From contig NC_063435.1 in NCBI RefSeq assembly GCF_020379485.1, positions 1,612,001-1,676,000 on the forward strand: DNA of 64,000 nt, given 5' to 3'. Position numbers and translations under genes: made by a program. Below, in pieces: positions 14,021 through 26,661 of this stretch (position 1 is its first letter; every line of letters begins with the position of its first letter). Under the pieces are notes generated by a model. It saw only the letters and a list, made by a program, of their open reading frames with translations. It had not been told where the DNA came from and searched no databases. Source of the DNA: Brassica napus (taxonomy: Eukaryota > Streptophyta > Magnoliopsida > Brassicales > Brassicaceae).

Positions 14021-14340
14021 TACTCCATTCGTTCATTTTAATTGTCGATTTAGACTTTGACACATAGATTAAAAAAATATTTAATTTTGTATTTTTACTA
14101 AATAAAAATATCATTACCAATAAACCTAACCACATTTCAACCAATAGAAATTAGAATTTTAAGTCAATAAATTTTTCATTAAAATTACAAAACGACACTC
14201 ATTTTGAATAAAAAATAAGCATGCTTTGATATCAAATGATCAAGTGATCCAAGATCGCTGGCAGTGGCATGCTTTGACCTCTCAGTTCATACTGTACCAT
14301 GCAGCGGGAAGAGTGCAACAGAAGTGAAACGGAGGGAATA
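14021..14340. mobile_element. Stowaway-like (Tc1/mariner) MITE, with internal insertion
   Basis: The left end is TA-CTCCATTCGTTCATTTTAA and the right end is TGAAACGGAGGGAA-TA. These are imperfect inverted copies of the common plant CTCCCTCCGTTTCA terminus with TA at both ends. The inner arms also match (AATTGTCGATTTAGACTTTG against AAAACGACACTCATTTTGAA). Between 14220 and 14330 the right arm is split by about 100 bases containing a GCATGCTTTGA direct repeat, apparently a later insertion. Confidence 0.65.
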
Positions 14341-16526
14341 ACAGAATTCAAATGCACTCTTATATGTAATTCGATAAAATGAAAAATAGATTTATAGATA
14401 GAGTTTATTTTGAAAAAAATAGTAACAAAATACTTTGTGTATGCTTTTATAAAACATTATATATAGTAACTATAAGTTTATGATTTTAATGGGATCATAT
14501 ATTATCTTTTTTAAAAGGTATTGTTCTTTTATCGAGTTATATTATGTTTTACATCATTGAGACCATATTGATTTATAGTGTTTATTAATTTATTGAGTTA
14601 TAGCTTTATTGTGTTGTATGAGTTCAAGAAATAAAATCTTATGGGCAAATTCATAAATTGGGATGCTCATGTCTCTCCATTTCCCGGACAAAATGGTTAG
14701 TTACTTAACCCCAAACAATTTGAATATTGACATTAAAAGAAAACATACTACACTTTTGACTAAATTTTATCAATGATTTTAAGGAATTTTCATGAAAATA
14801 CTGACGATGTTGTATTATTGTACAAAACAAATTATGAGCAGAACCAGTTCTTTTAAAATCGGACCGACCCGATGAATGGACCAGCTTCGACCATGAATCA
14901 CTTACATAGCCGGATTAGATCTTAAATTTAAAAACCATTCAATCTATAAAGAAATTTAATAAACTAATTATATGAACAAAAGTCTAGTGTATACTTATAA
15001 TGTTTTACATTAGATATTTATTTATATTTAATTTATATATCATATTTATTATTATTACTTTTAAATTTATGTATTAAAAGAATATTGAATCAGGTTATTC
15101 AACTAAGTTTGATTCGGTTGAATCGTGATCCAGATAGTTATCCAATTCAGCTTCTATCCAGTTTTAAAAACATTGAGTAGAACATGTTTATATGTTGCTC
15201 GAGGGAATGGACTTTCTCGTATACCCTAGTTTTTGTCATTTTAATAATCAAATCTCTCTTATTAAAATATAATCATTCTCACGGACCCAACTTTTTTGTA
15301 ATTTTTTTAATGAAATACACCTTCTATTATATAGTTAAATACACTCTTATAATTATGGAAAATAATATTATACACTACTAAATGTGTTTACAGACAACAC
15401 AAAAACTAATCTTATGCCCAAACAATATAAAACATTAGATCCTACCTTTTAATAACTTTTTATTTATCTTTTTAAATTATTTGAATTAAAACCACTCAAA
15501 TAATTTGTAAAAGCTGAAAATAAGTATAACTATTTTTGCGGCTTTATTTACTACAAAAAATCATTTAATTAATTAACATCAAATAGTTTCATACAAATAA
15601 AATGTTAGAGTCAATAAATTAACATCAAATAAGTTTTATAATTAAAAGTTTATCAAATCGGTGTATATCACAAATTTAATGAAACAAATTACAGATATTT
15701 TACTAAAAATTCGTAATATAACAGGTGGAACTAATTAAAATAAGTAATATTTTAGATAATTTTCCTATTTAATATAAATATAATATAATTATATAGTTTT
15801 CAAATACACTAAAATAAAAATTTAAAAAATTACTTATAAAAACATTAAAATCTATTGGTATTTTGTTAAAAAATATTTCCCTCTTAAAAGGGGATCATAA
15901 TCTAGTTGCGATTAAAACAGATAATAAATATAATTAGTATTCCTGCCTTTTTTGGTAATAAAACCTTATGAGCAATATAATGAAATTGTATAAGGAGGAG
16001 TTCTTGATGCACCAAATTTAACGATATCGATGACATGTATAGTATAATGTATAGAATCCCTTGAGAACGATTCATTGCCCATCAATTTTTGCATTAAAAG
16101 TTAAAAATACACACACGTTATTATTAAGCAGATTTCACTAGCAAAGATAATAATTGTTCCTGTAACCTTTTTTTTCTTTCCTTCAAGATCCGACATATTT
16201 CGAAGGCTCAAAATTTAGTGACGGACAAGCTGGAATGAGGTGGTATGTGTTCCCCTACTGCTTTGTTCTATGTCTCCGGCTTGGTTCTCTGAACCGGTAA
16301 GGCATATAAGATAGTTTAGTTATATTGTTATAAAAAAAGATAATAATTGTTCCAATACAGTTAATATACACCTAAAACAAAATTACACAATAATTTCGAA
16401 CATGCTTTTTTTTCTTCAATTATGTCCTTAATGGGTATGTCAGAATTGTTCATAAGATTTTGTCGTAAAATGGTGGTAAGAATGAAATGTTAATATTACA
16501 CATTATGGACTAACTCTTACGATACA
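14341..16526. other. AT-rich intergenic DNA
   Basis: There is no gene. The frame at 15184-15381 lacks any recognisable feature. A TCTAGTT at about 15898 resembles a Helitron end but has no matching 5' end that I could fix. Confidence 0.5.
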
Positions 16527-17226
16527 TCTTATATATTAAAACAGAACTCATAACTTTGATTTATGTGTGATTTTTTCAAAGATGAACCCTCACTAGAAAT
16601 CAATTATCATTCATTTATTACTAATAATATGGATTAATAATATATCATTTCTAATATAACATCGACTACTGAAAACCCGGATTGATTAACAAACTCACCT
16701 TGATTCATGTGTGATATTTTTATTTGGATCATCATTTAAATTTTTTATGAAATGTATTTCCTTAATGCTAATATATAATCTTTTAACTACTTAAATCATA
16801 ATATAATTGATATCTTTTAATTTAATATATATATATATATATATATATATTTAATTTTCTTAACAAATGTGTTGAAAAACATTATAGTATTATCTTAATT
16901 ATAAAAAATTGTATATAAATATTTTCATTAATTTTGTAATTAGTAATGAAATTAATGTTATTATACATTAATATATATATATACTCAGTTATCTTTTATA
17001 AAATGAAAAAAATTATATCAAATTTTACTATTTTATAGTTATATCTATCATTTTAAAATAAAACATTTTATTTAACTAAATATGATAAAATTATTTTAAA
17101 CTGATAAATTAATATATTTTATTTTCAAAAACATTAAAAATTTATGCTAGAAATATAATATGTTGGTAGAACGGGTTAACATTAGTAAATTAGATAATTC
17201 ATGTATATATTAATTTATCTTAAACT

Positions 17227-17258
<32 letters not shown>

Positions 17259-17566
17259 TTATCTTAAATGAATAAACATAAAAAATATTGATAAAAGAAA
17301 TCTAGCGTTTTGAATTACGGATCATGATCATAACAATTGAATAAAAAATAATTTTAAAGTATATATAATAAAAAAATATCAAATATATGTGATGATTTGA
17401 AATAATCGATTAACTTACAATATGAAAACTATCAAATTGTTATATTTAAAATAACTATATATAAACATTTAAATATATAAGTAATTTAAAAAATATATTC
17501 TAATTATGTAAAATATATATAAACATGAAAATTAATATCCACACGGTTATGCGGGTCCAAATCTAG
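16527..17566 (+). mobile_element. Non-autonomous Helitron (ATREP-like), copy 1
   Basis: It begins with TCTTATATATTAAAACAGAA and ends with GGTCCAAATCTAG. The element lies between host A (16526) and T (17567), the usual Helitron target. No coding capacity. A degenerate 3' hairpin (CACGGTTATGCGGGT) precedes the CTAG end. Its 5' end is nearly identical to that of the element at 27746, so the two belong to one family. The interior holds long TA runs at 16825-16850 and 17227-17254. Confidence 0.75.
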
Positions 17567-19594
17567 TTGATACATTAAAATGCGATTACTGCGGGTCAAA
17601 TCTATTCCTTAATGTCGGTGTTTACTGAATCAAATGATAGAAAACAGAGAACTTAGGAGTTGACATATCCATTAGCCATCAACAGAAACATGTGCACTTC
17701 GCCAAAATTTCTTAATACAACCAAATAAATCATATGACGACCCCCATGATCTCGCTTGCTCTCATCTAGCTATATATATTCAATAAATTACGTATGTAAG
17801 CACGTACACACATCCAACAGTATCTGAATAGATTAGTGCTGTTGGCCAATGATTTTAGGATCTGACAATTTAGAATATTTCAGTGACTTTCATTTCACAC
17901 AAACAATCCATTTCAGATTATTTGGTGAGAAGTTTCGCTCAAAGATTTATCAGACTAATTAAATGGACACTGCGTCATACCAACACTGTGAAATTTAAAC
18001 GTAAATGTATGTATACTATATAATTTGGATGATTCGGCTAAATTAAAACTTTCACAATCGCAAGTTTCAGTCTCTGTGGGAAGAGAAGTGGTGGTGGCAG
18101 TGAGGTCACATGGAGAGCCCACAAAGAAGATAAATATTTGGTACCCTATTTGTTTTCTTGTGTAATAACAGAATATACGTACCTTTTAGAAGTTAAAGTT
18201 TATTAATACTTAAATTGAAAAGCATCCAAAGATCCGAAAAGCTGGCTAGATGAGTGAACGATTCTCCTAAACACTGTCTCAAATCTGTTCTCCTTTTGGA
18301 CTGTTCTTCTTCGTCTTTGGAATGTGTGCTTCCAGTTATCTTCCTTATCTACCAGTTACCACTATCATTATTATCTATAATAGTTAATAATAACTTACAT
18401 ATTACATGTTCCATTTTTGGTCTTGTAATATAACTTATAGTACTGTCAAGGGATATATATTGAAAAACAAGAAATATAACCTCTGGACTGAAAATATTAA
18501 GCTATAATAAACTGACTTTTTTACGACAATCCATCAAAATTTAAGAAATGTGTTTTTTTTTATAGAAAAAAGCATTTGAATAAACAAAGAACTGATTGAT
18601 GGTGCATGGGTCTTTACCAAAATCCAGTTTTTCCAATAGTAGTTTACGTAAACATTTGAATGGCAATAACTTTCACTTTCAGCTCAAAATCATATGTTTA
18701 TAAAACAAGTCAAACCGAATCAGCTACGAAAATAACAAAAGGTACTAAACTGTGATTGAATGAAAAGTAAATTGTACTTTTGATGGATTGAATATTAGGT
18801 CTAGTGCATTAAAATTCTAATGAGATAATAATTCGTTATGACTTCCTCTTTCAAATTTGCAATTTACAAACACTGTAAAGAAAGGGGGCGGGGAAAGCAG
18901 CGGAAAGAATATTGTAACTAGAAAAATATAAGTTCAAGCCAATCTTGTACTTAACTAATGAAAATATTTAATTTACTTGATTAATGAAAATATTATGATA
19001 GCTATGAGACGATGAATGAAGATCAAAAAATTTTGTTAGCTTTATGCAGTGCCAGTACTTGTATATATCTGATGAAAAGACCACACGAGCACACGTTTAC
19101 ATCAAATAAATTAAAAGGTAGCTAAATGGAAAATAACCGATAATATATATTTCATGGCTCATGTTGTATCAATGACAGAGCTGGAAACCCGCTCGAGGCA
19201 CATGCATCTGACTTTTTATCAATTTTTTTTAACAAACCTGCATCTGAAATCTATCATATTTTTTGTTATTTTCTTTTTAGCATTGTGTTCCAACCTAGCA
19301 AAATAATTAAAATAAAAATTTCTTTCTAAAAAATACTGTGAATTTTTTTAAAAAAATTTTTCAAATGAAACGTAACAAGAAAATATCATTCTATTAAAAT
19401 TGTTGAATATTCCCTATACACCAATTTTCTACAAACCCATAACAAACAGAAAAAACGATTCAAACAGTACCAAATAATAAAAAAAAACTCAATTAAAAAA
19501 TCTACGAAATTTTCTTTTGATGACAATGATATCAGATGAGTATGATGATGCTGTTGATCAGGATTATGATCGATGATCTTCTTGGACAATATAC
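17567..19594. other. Intergenic, 3' of HAT7
   Basis: Nothing recognisable. A minus-strand frame at 19386-19598 lies directly downstream of the HAT7 stop and is probably part of its 3' UTR. Confidence 0.5.
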
Positions 19595-22500
19595 TCAATT
19601 GAACTGATGATGACTCTGATGTTGCTGCTGCTGGTCAGACCATGCCCAATAACCAGCTGACGTCGTCTCATCAATACCATTGAACATATTGCAAAATCCT
19701 TGATCTTGAACCATCTGATGATCAATATGTGACGAGGTCGTGGTCGTAGTCGCGGATCGGACAGAAGAAGGGAAAAGATCTTTGATCATGTTCACATGAT
19801 TTATATCTGAATTATTATTATTATTATTATCTGTGCCTTCATTGTTGCTCCATGAAGCTTCTGCTAATTCTCTCTTGATCTTTGATGGTTCTTTACGGTC
19901 TTGTTTCTTCAAGGCCACTAACTGTTTGTGTACCAATCACATGTAAACCAAAGTTAGTGGAGAAATTTATTATCACATAAAATTTATTAATTTGCTAAAT
20001 AAAAAATACTTATAGTTCACTGATTTTTCAAATAAAAATACTTAATCGTAAATGTCAACTACGCGCAAGCACATGGAAATTTTATTAGTTTGAAATGTAG
20101 GCACATAAGAATCTTTTTTATAATAAAACTAGGTCCTTGTCCGCGCTACGCGCGGATAGTATTTTGATTTTTTTTTCATATTTTTGTACTATTATGTCAA
20201 TTGTTTAGTTTTCTAAAATGTTATGTTTTTACTGTAAATTTGGAATTAAAAATCTAATTTTTCCTTACTGTAAAGTAAGTTAATTTTTTGAATCTTACCA
20301 CAACACATTATACACGACGATAATATAGTTGGTCTTTATATTCTTATTTGGTGTAATATTGAAAATTTTGATGGTTTGTTTAAATAGTTTTCTTAAATTA
20401 TATATTTTAGGATTGATTTTCGTGACTATATTCTATAATTGTCTAAAAAATTGTTTGTCCCATATAGACATCCACATAAATATGAACTTCTGATAAATTT
20501 GTTCATTGGGATATTTAGTTTCACTTTCAACTTTATTCTCTTTTTTGGCATCCTCATGCTAGCTTGTGGGGCTAGCCAACTTGGTGCAAAAGGGTTTACA
20601 AAACCTGATCGAGATGCGCGTGATCGGACACCTTTTGCTAGGCTATTCGTACGAAATTTTAAAGATCTAGGAATATAGGCAATAGAAAGTTCAGAAAATT
20701 CGTTGGATACAGCCTGTATTTCGTCGAGCTCCGAGTCCAACGCAGGCTAATCTTCCTCCTTTTTAATGAGTATAACCAGTTGTTCACAGTCGATTGAAAG
20801 ACCATCTCTCTGTGTCCAAACTTCAGTATCACTTGCATTGCCCATAGTAAACCTTCAGCTTTTGCAGTGGTGATTTGGTGCGTGTATATCGGCCCTTGCT
20901 CCAAACAGCATTGGAAAGTCACCATCCATTAACACAAAGCCAAGTCCAGATATGTCTCTTTCATTTATCCAGGATGTCTAGCAGGAGCGTTTCTTTACGT
21001 AGGAACAGTTGTGTCCGTTACCTCAACTCCCATATCAATCTCCATAATCTCGTCTATACGCTGAGCTATCCTCCAACACTCTGCTTTAATTTTATTCGCT
21101 AACGGGAAATACATAATTCATACGACACTATTAATGATTGTTTTTTTTGTAACACCGATACGGAAAACTTATATTTTATTTAACAAAACTCTTATTTTAA
21201 TTTTGTATTAAAGAATCAATCATATTTTATATTATCCATAATTTTAGTAAATTTGCTTATTTGTCATGTTTTTATTAGGTTTTAGCTAAATTATTGATTT
21301 ATTATTTATTTTTAGCTAAGTCACTAATTTATTAATTTAAAAAATACCCTTAATTAATATTATATATATATATTAAAAATGAATTTTATTTTAATAATAT
21401 TAAATTTCTATTTTATATTAAAATTTAGTTAGTTTTTCTTATTTGTCATATTTTATTAGGTTTTAGACTTTTAGATAGGTTTTTGATTTATTATTAATTT
21501 CTAACTGATTCGCTAATGTGTTAATTAAAACAATACCCTTAATGAATTTTATATATAATTAAAAACGAATATTATTTTAATCATATAAAATTATATGTTA
21601 TATTAATATTAAATATTTGATTCTAAAATAATATAATAAAATTATAAAAAATATAAAAATAAGATAATTCTTATATATATTTTGTTGCTATCTGAAAACA
21701 ATATTTTTATTATAAAAGTTAAAAAGATACAAAAAATTATAATTAAATATTATTGAAGAAAAAGATATTTATATAAATATATTTTCTAAACTATTTCTAA
21801 GATATGAGTGTTTTAAGAAATTTAACACGGGATGTTTAGAACACGGGATTATGCTTATGAGAGAGTGGCTCGGGAGTGGGCTAGGAGATGGGTCTAATGG
21901 GCTGCGAATTGTTGAATTTTTTTTTTAATTGCAAGCCCACTTCGTAATGGCTTTGCATATTGGTTGGTCCTGAATATTTGTGCACATGTGGATAGGCTTA
22001 GGAAGCAATGATTTAGCTCCTTTTATATAGTAGGATATTGTATAATTAACTAATGTCTTTTGACAAACATCTTTGCATTGGATCAAGAGCCTGTCACAAA
22101 TCTAATTGCATTTTTCTATTTATATTATCTAAAGTTATTCAAGATCCCTAACTACGTGTTAAACTGTTAATCCATGGAGATTTCCTCTCCTATATGCTAT
22201 TTTGTTCACCTTCTGTATATGCTTGATGCATATTAATAATAATTCATAATTACAATTCTAAAACCTATGAAGACGCATAATTATTCCACCATAGACCCCG
22301 AATAATCTAATTATGTAATTCATTGGTTAGTTGGTTGTTAAAAAACATTCATAACAGTTTAATCGAAAATAGTTAGCTTTTAGAAATAACGTGATGAAAT
22401 GCTAGTATAATTAGTTGTGTGTATGTATAATACCTCAGCGTGGAGTTTCTTGTTGTGGGCTAGAAGAGAATCATTGTCCGACTTCAAAACATCGAACTGT

Positions 22501-23431
22501 TTCTTGAGAGAATCATAGTCTCTCTCGAGCTGCTTTGTCTTCCACCTAGCTCTCCTGTTCTGAAACCATATAGCAATCTGCCTAGGCTGCAATCCTAAAG
22601 CCTTAGCAAGCTGCATCTTCCTCTCTGGCTCCAGCTTGTTCCCTAGCTCGAAGCTCTTCTCTAATGCCCTAACTTGCTCTAAATTCAGCCTCTTCTTCTT
22701 CTCTCCCAACATCATATGGGACCCATCATCTGAAAGGTTGTCCTCCTCGCCCAACTGGTCATGATCATTCATGTTCGTCGTGGTCGGGCTTTTCTGAGTT
22801 AGATGACGGTGATCTGATACTCCCGTAAAGGACATTGATCTGTTCATCATGTAGTCTCCTCCTCCTCCTACACCAAAACAAAGACAACAAAATTTACCAA
22901 TTAAGGTCGAGATCCAAACTAATCTCATGCAATTATGAGAATTCGGCAGTGATGAGGCATTCATAAAAGGGTTTAAGACTTTTAAAATCATAATTTGGTA
23001 AAAAAAACTACCCTTTCTACTCTATTATATACGTCATGTGTGTATGTACCAATTTTTCTTTCACCGGGTTTGTAATTATGTGAATTTCGCAGTAATGAAG
23101 CATTCATAAAAGGGTCTAAAATTCTTTTTTTTCTTCAAATAAAGGGTCTAAACTTTTAAAATCATAATTTGGTAAGGTTTTAACCCTTCTTACACAATTA
23201 TATACATGTGGCATGTGTGTGTATAAATTACATATACTTACCGTAGAAGAGGTGAGGAGGGCAAGAAGGGAGAGAGGTAGGGGAAGGTAAGTGATGAGCA
23301 TTTTCTTCATGGAGTTGCTGAAACATGAATCCATGCTGTGGAAAGGCCATCTCCAATCTCAGTTCTTCTTGATTATTAACAATATTGTTCCTTTCCTCCT
23401 CATACATATACATATATATGTATATGCACAA
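19595..23431 (-). CDS. HAT7: HD-Zip class I transcription factor HAT7 (ATHB-3)
   Basis: Three exons on the minus strand, 23431-23242, 22867-22434 and 19921-19595, give 316 residues with in-frame GT-AG joins. The N-terminus has the family-specific [17 protein letters not shown]. The acidic stretch before the homeodomain is [14 protein letters not shown]. The homeodomain spans about 119-176 ([20 protein letters not shown]; recognition helix [14 protein letters not shown]). It is followed directly by a leucine zipper (177-210). The C-terminus is Asn-, Thr- and Gln-rich and ends in a Trp-containing acidic motif. HD-Zip I proteins dimerise and bind CAAT(A/T)ATTG. I chose the most upstream ATG; internal Met7, Met9 or Met28 are alternatives. 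Intron 2 (2.5 kb) contains a Helitron and intron 1 an internal duplication. Confidence 0.94.
20129..22035 (-). mobile_element. Helitron inserted in HAT7 intron 2, carrying captured retroelement sequence
   Basis: Read on the minus strand, it starts TCCTACTATATAAAAGGAGC (from 22035) and ends with hairpin CCGCGCGTAGCGCGG followed by ACAAGGACCTAG (20129). It is flanked by host A and T as Helitron insertions are. It makes up about 1.9 kb of the 2.5 kb intron and lies in the same orientation as HAT7. It encodes no Rep/helicase. It contains an RNase H-like pseudogene (see 20555-20930), so it is a gene-capturing non-autonomous element. Confidence 0.75.
20555..20930 (-). pseudogene. Captured LINE RNase H-like fragment, frameshifted
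   Basis: In one minus frame the translation reads [20 protein letters not shown] and VFQST, the E-containing helix and following strand of the plant LINE RNase H fold. After a frameshift at about 20740 it continues in another frame as [26 protein letters not shown] and FVNSFAPSWL-like residues ([12 protein letters not shown]), the usual RNase H C-terminus. The conserved ADSLAK motif is altered to TNSLAK, so the fold has lost its last catalytic Asp. It is dead sequence carried inside the Helitron. Confidence 0.65.
22931..23224. repeat. Local duplication in HAT7 intron 1
   Basis: Two diverged copies (about 22931-23048 and 23073-23224) share GCATTCATAAAAGGGT, ACTTTTAAAATCATAATTTG and an ATTATATAC...CATGTGTGTAT end. 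The second copy has a further short internal repeat of AAGGGTCTAAA. It explains much of the length of intron 1. Confidence 0.7.
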
Positions 23432-24475
23432 GCTCGAATCCGACCAATGATATGATTAACTCTACTTATTAATTGTGAGCTAATCAAACTTCGCAATTTA
23501 GATCAAGAACTTGTTTGGATGTCAATAATAAGTACACAAGATCTTGAAGTTTTATTGGGAGGGAGAATTTAACGGGAAGAAGAAGAATGATGAAGAGATC
23601 AGTTCATGAGAGGTTTGTATAGGACCACCCTTATATCATTTTTAAGCTTTAGCCTTTAGGGCGTATGCTGAGGTTTTTTTATTTAATATGTATAGGACAC
23701 ACTTGGGAAATTTAAAATATTAAATACCACATGGATCTTTGACATATATGTACATACATTTTCCACTTCATTTATATGCTATTAAGATACAGCTTATTCA
23801 TACATATAGACAACTATAAAACCAACTAATACGCTGTTTAACATTTTCAAATGAATTAATTATCTTACCCAATTACTATCATGATAATCACGGTTAGATC
23901 TCGAATTTCGTTATATATATTATCTTCGTTTGCAGATCAGTTAGAAAATCTAATTAAACAAATTGAGATTAAGAAACTAATTACCGTAAAATTTGGAGCT
24001 CTGTTCTAATTTTGTAAATCTACTCATATATATATATATATATATATATATAAACACGTAACCTTTTTTTCGAAACACATACAAACATGAAACATGTAAC
24101 TATTTTAAGAATATATAAGCTAAAAAACTCTACAGAAATGATGACACTCATTATTCTCAATCCTCGAATACAGCCGTATAACTAGGAAATCGTCATAAAT
24201 ACTATTAGTGTCGGATCGAAATAAATAATTAGAATATATGTATATATATTAGCCTTGAATTTTAAAATTTCAGGTGTTATTTATATTTTATTAACTATAA
24301 TATACTCCCCGAATATATAACTGTTATCTATACGTATAATCAAGGTTTGCCAGTGCGTAGATCCCGATTATATATTATTTTATCTATCAAATTTATTACA
24401 CTATTAGGTTTTTACCTACTGCGCGAAACGTATATTACTATCAATTTCTTATAAGGATCGAAAATTTTCACGATC

Positions 24476-24568
24476 GGCTTCTGAAGAACATTCCACTATA
24501 CAACTTAAACGAATTTACCTACTGCACTCATTGGCTTCTGAAGAACATTCCACTATACAACTTAAACG
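24476..24568. repeat. Direct repeat, 36 bp, period 57
   Basis: GGCTTCTGAAGAACATTCCA plus the next 16 bases (ending TTAAACG) occurs identically at 24476-24511 and 24533-24568. Confidence 0.9.
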
Positions 24569-26537
24569 CATGTGTGTTCCTCACCAGGTAAATGCGTTCA
24601 CACCATGTACCGAACTAAGTGTTTTCTAACATAACCAAAACGTATGGTCTTTTTTTTTTTTTTTTGTAACTGAAAACGTATGGTCTTTGTTATGTAATAA
24701 TAACTAAACTGCAGATAATAAGATAAATACCTAAAGCATTTCAAACATATACTTATGATAAAACTAGACGATAAAATGATATATTGATATGGGTTTTTAA
24801 AATTCTCTTTACTTTATATATATATTAGGCTTGGCTAAGTATTTTATAGAAAATCTATTTTGAACATAAATACCGAAGAGTGTGATCCGAAGTCAGGCTA
24901 AGTCTAAGATAATTTCTATATAATATTCCTCTTTTAGTAAAATAGATATGTTATTATAGTATACAGTTGAGTATAATATAAATGAATTTTGGTTTAGATC
25001 TTTTTTTCTTTGTCAAATTATTTGGATTTAGATAAACAACTCAAATCTAAATAAAACTTGTTTTTGCTTTTCTTTTGCTTTTTAAATTTGGGTCAGAATA
25101 ATTTGGATGATTTGAACAAGAAAAGCTTTGCCGAAATACATAGAATAGTATATTTTTTACCCAAAATATATCAGATATTATTGGGGTGCTCTTTCTTTGT
25201 CAAGATAGTATCCTCTTATATGATTTGGACTTGTGATTGGCAAAATGATGATTGAGATGCTCTTTCTTTCACTCTACTATATTTTGTTGGTAAGAGTTTT
25301 ATGAGTATCCAAGGTAGATGTGAAAGATAGAGAGACCCACCACTAGTGTTTCCCAATTGTCATATCTATGTGGTGGCTTTCTCAGTATCAAACATATAAA
25401 CAAATACTAATACATATGCTTTTTAATTTGTTAGTATATGGAATACTATATTATAATATAGCATTTTGAATATACAATTTAAGAATGGGTCCTACATTAT
25501 AGTGCCACAGACCTGTCCTACAACAAGGTCTTTCACATGCTTGTATTGGGAAGATTTGAAAGAGTATTAACACCTATCTATCTATCCTCTTTGGCAATAT
25601 GCTTTTGTTGCAGAAAATTATTGAATGTTTCTAGATATAATATACAGAAATATAAATACATGATCTGAACCTTCTCCAACTAGCTCCACTGCTCCCATGT
25701 GCTCTGCTTCCTTTCCTTCTCTCTGCCTGTTTCTTGGGATACTTCAACTCTTCACTCTTTTTTATTTTTAAAATATTTAATATTTAATGGGTTCATTTAT
25801 TTTCTTATATAGAAGTATAGAACGTTTAATCCTCTTTTCTTTTATGTTATATATTGACCCAGTCATGTAGGAATTTTATATTTATACCTATTAAAACTGT
25901 AGTAACATAATTAATAGTATCATAATTATTAGTTATAGATATAGTAAAGGTTTTATAGGAAAAATATATAATAAGAGTTTTATGGGCCTACCACAAAACA
26001 TAAGCAGCAGCAATAAACACGGCCACGAACCGATGCAGTAGAAGAATTGGAGATGGGATGAGTGCAAGTCTATGGAGGGTTGAGTGGTTGATCAGATTTT
26101 GATGAAAAGAAAGATATGAGAACTTTATCGGAGCATCTACGGTGATGTTGCAAGTTGTCGTTAGCCACATTCAAAGAGAAGATGGTTTCGGCTTTCACAG
26201 GAGGACCTTCGGGCCGGTTCGATTCACCCTACTGTAATCAATTATCTTGTTTCTCATCTTAACTAAACCAAGCCAAATGGATGCATAACTTCTTCACAAA
26301 TACATGATTATCAGGCGGTTTTTTAAACTCATGAAGCTAAAGTAATTTAACTAATGGGCTCACTCATTTGCGGATATGGGCCGCCACTTTCGGTACCTCC
26401 GTGATTTAGCTGCGAGACCCATAGAATTTGTTTAGTGTTTACCCTCACTCCCCAGTTATGCGCGTGAAGGGATAATACTCTGTGATGCGCGCGTTTTCTT
26501 TTTGCTCGCAAGTACTTTTGAATTTACGCGCGTGAAG

Positions 26538-26661
26538 CTTTGTGGGCCTAATTATTTGGGTCCTTAAAACCCATACAACTATTTTAACCGTATTAAATTA
26601 ACCGGCTTCCCATTCTTTGTGGGCCTAATTATTTGAGCCCTTAAAACCCCTAGAACTATTT
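26538..26661. repeat. Direct repeat, about 47 bp, period 77
   Basis: CTTTGTGGGCCTAATTATTT begins both copies (26538-26584 and 26615-26661). They differ at four to five positions. The copies contain TGGGCC, a site II-type motif. Confidence 0.85.

Noticed and set aside
15436..15904. Possible further Helitron ending AATCTAGT at about 15902
   Set aside because: No GC-rich terminal hairpin and no convincing TC start could be fixed.
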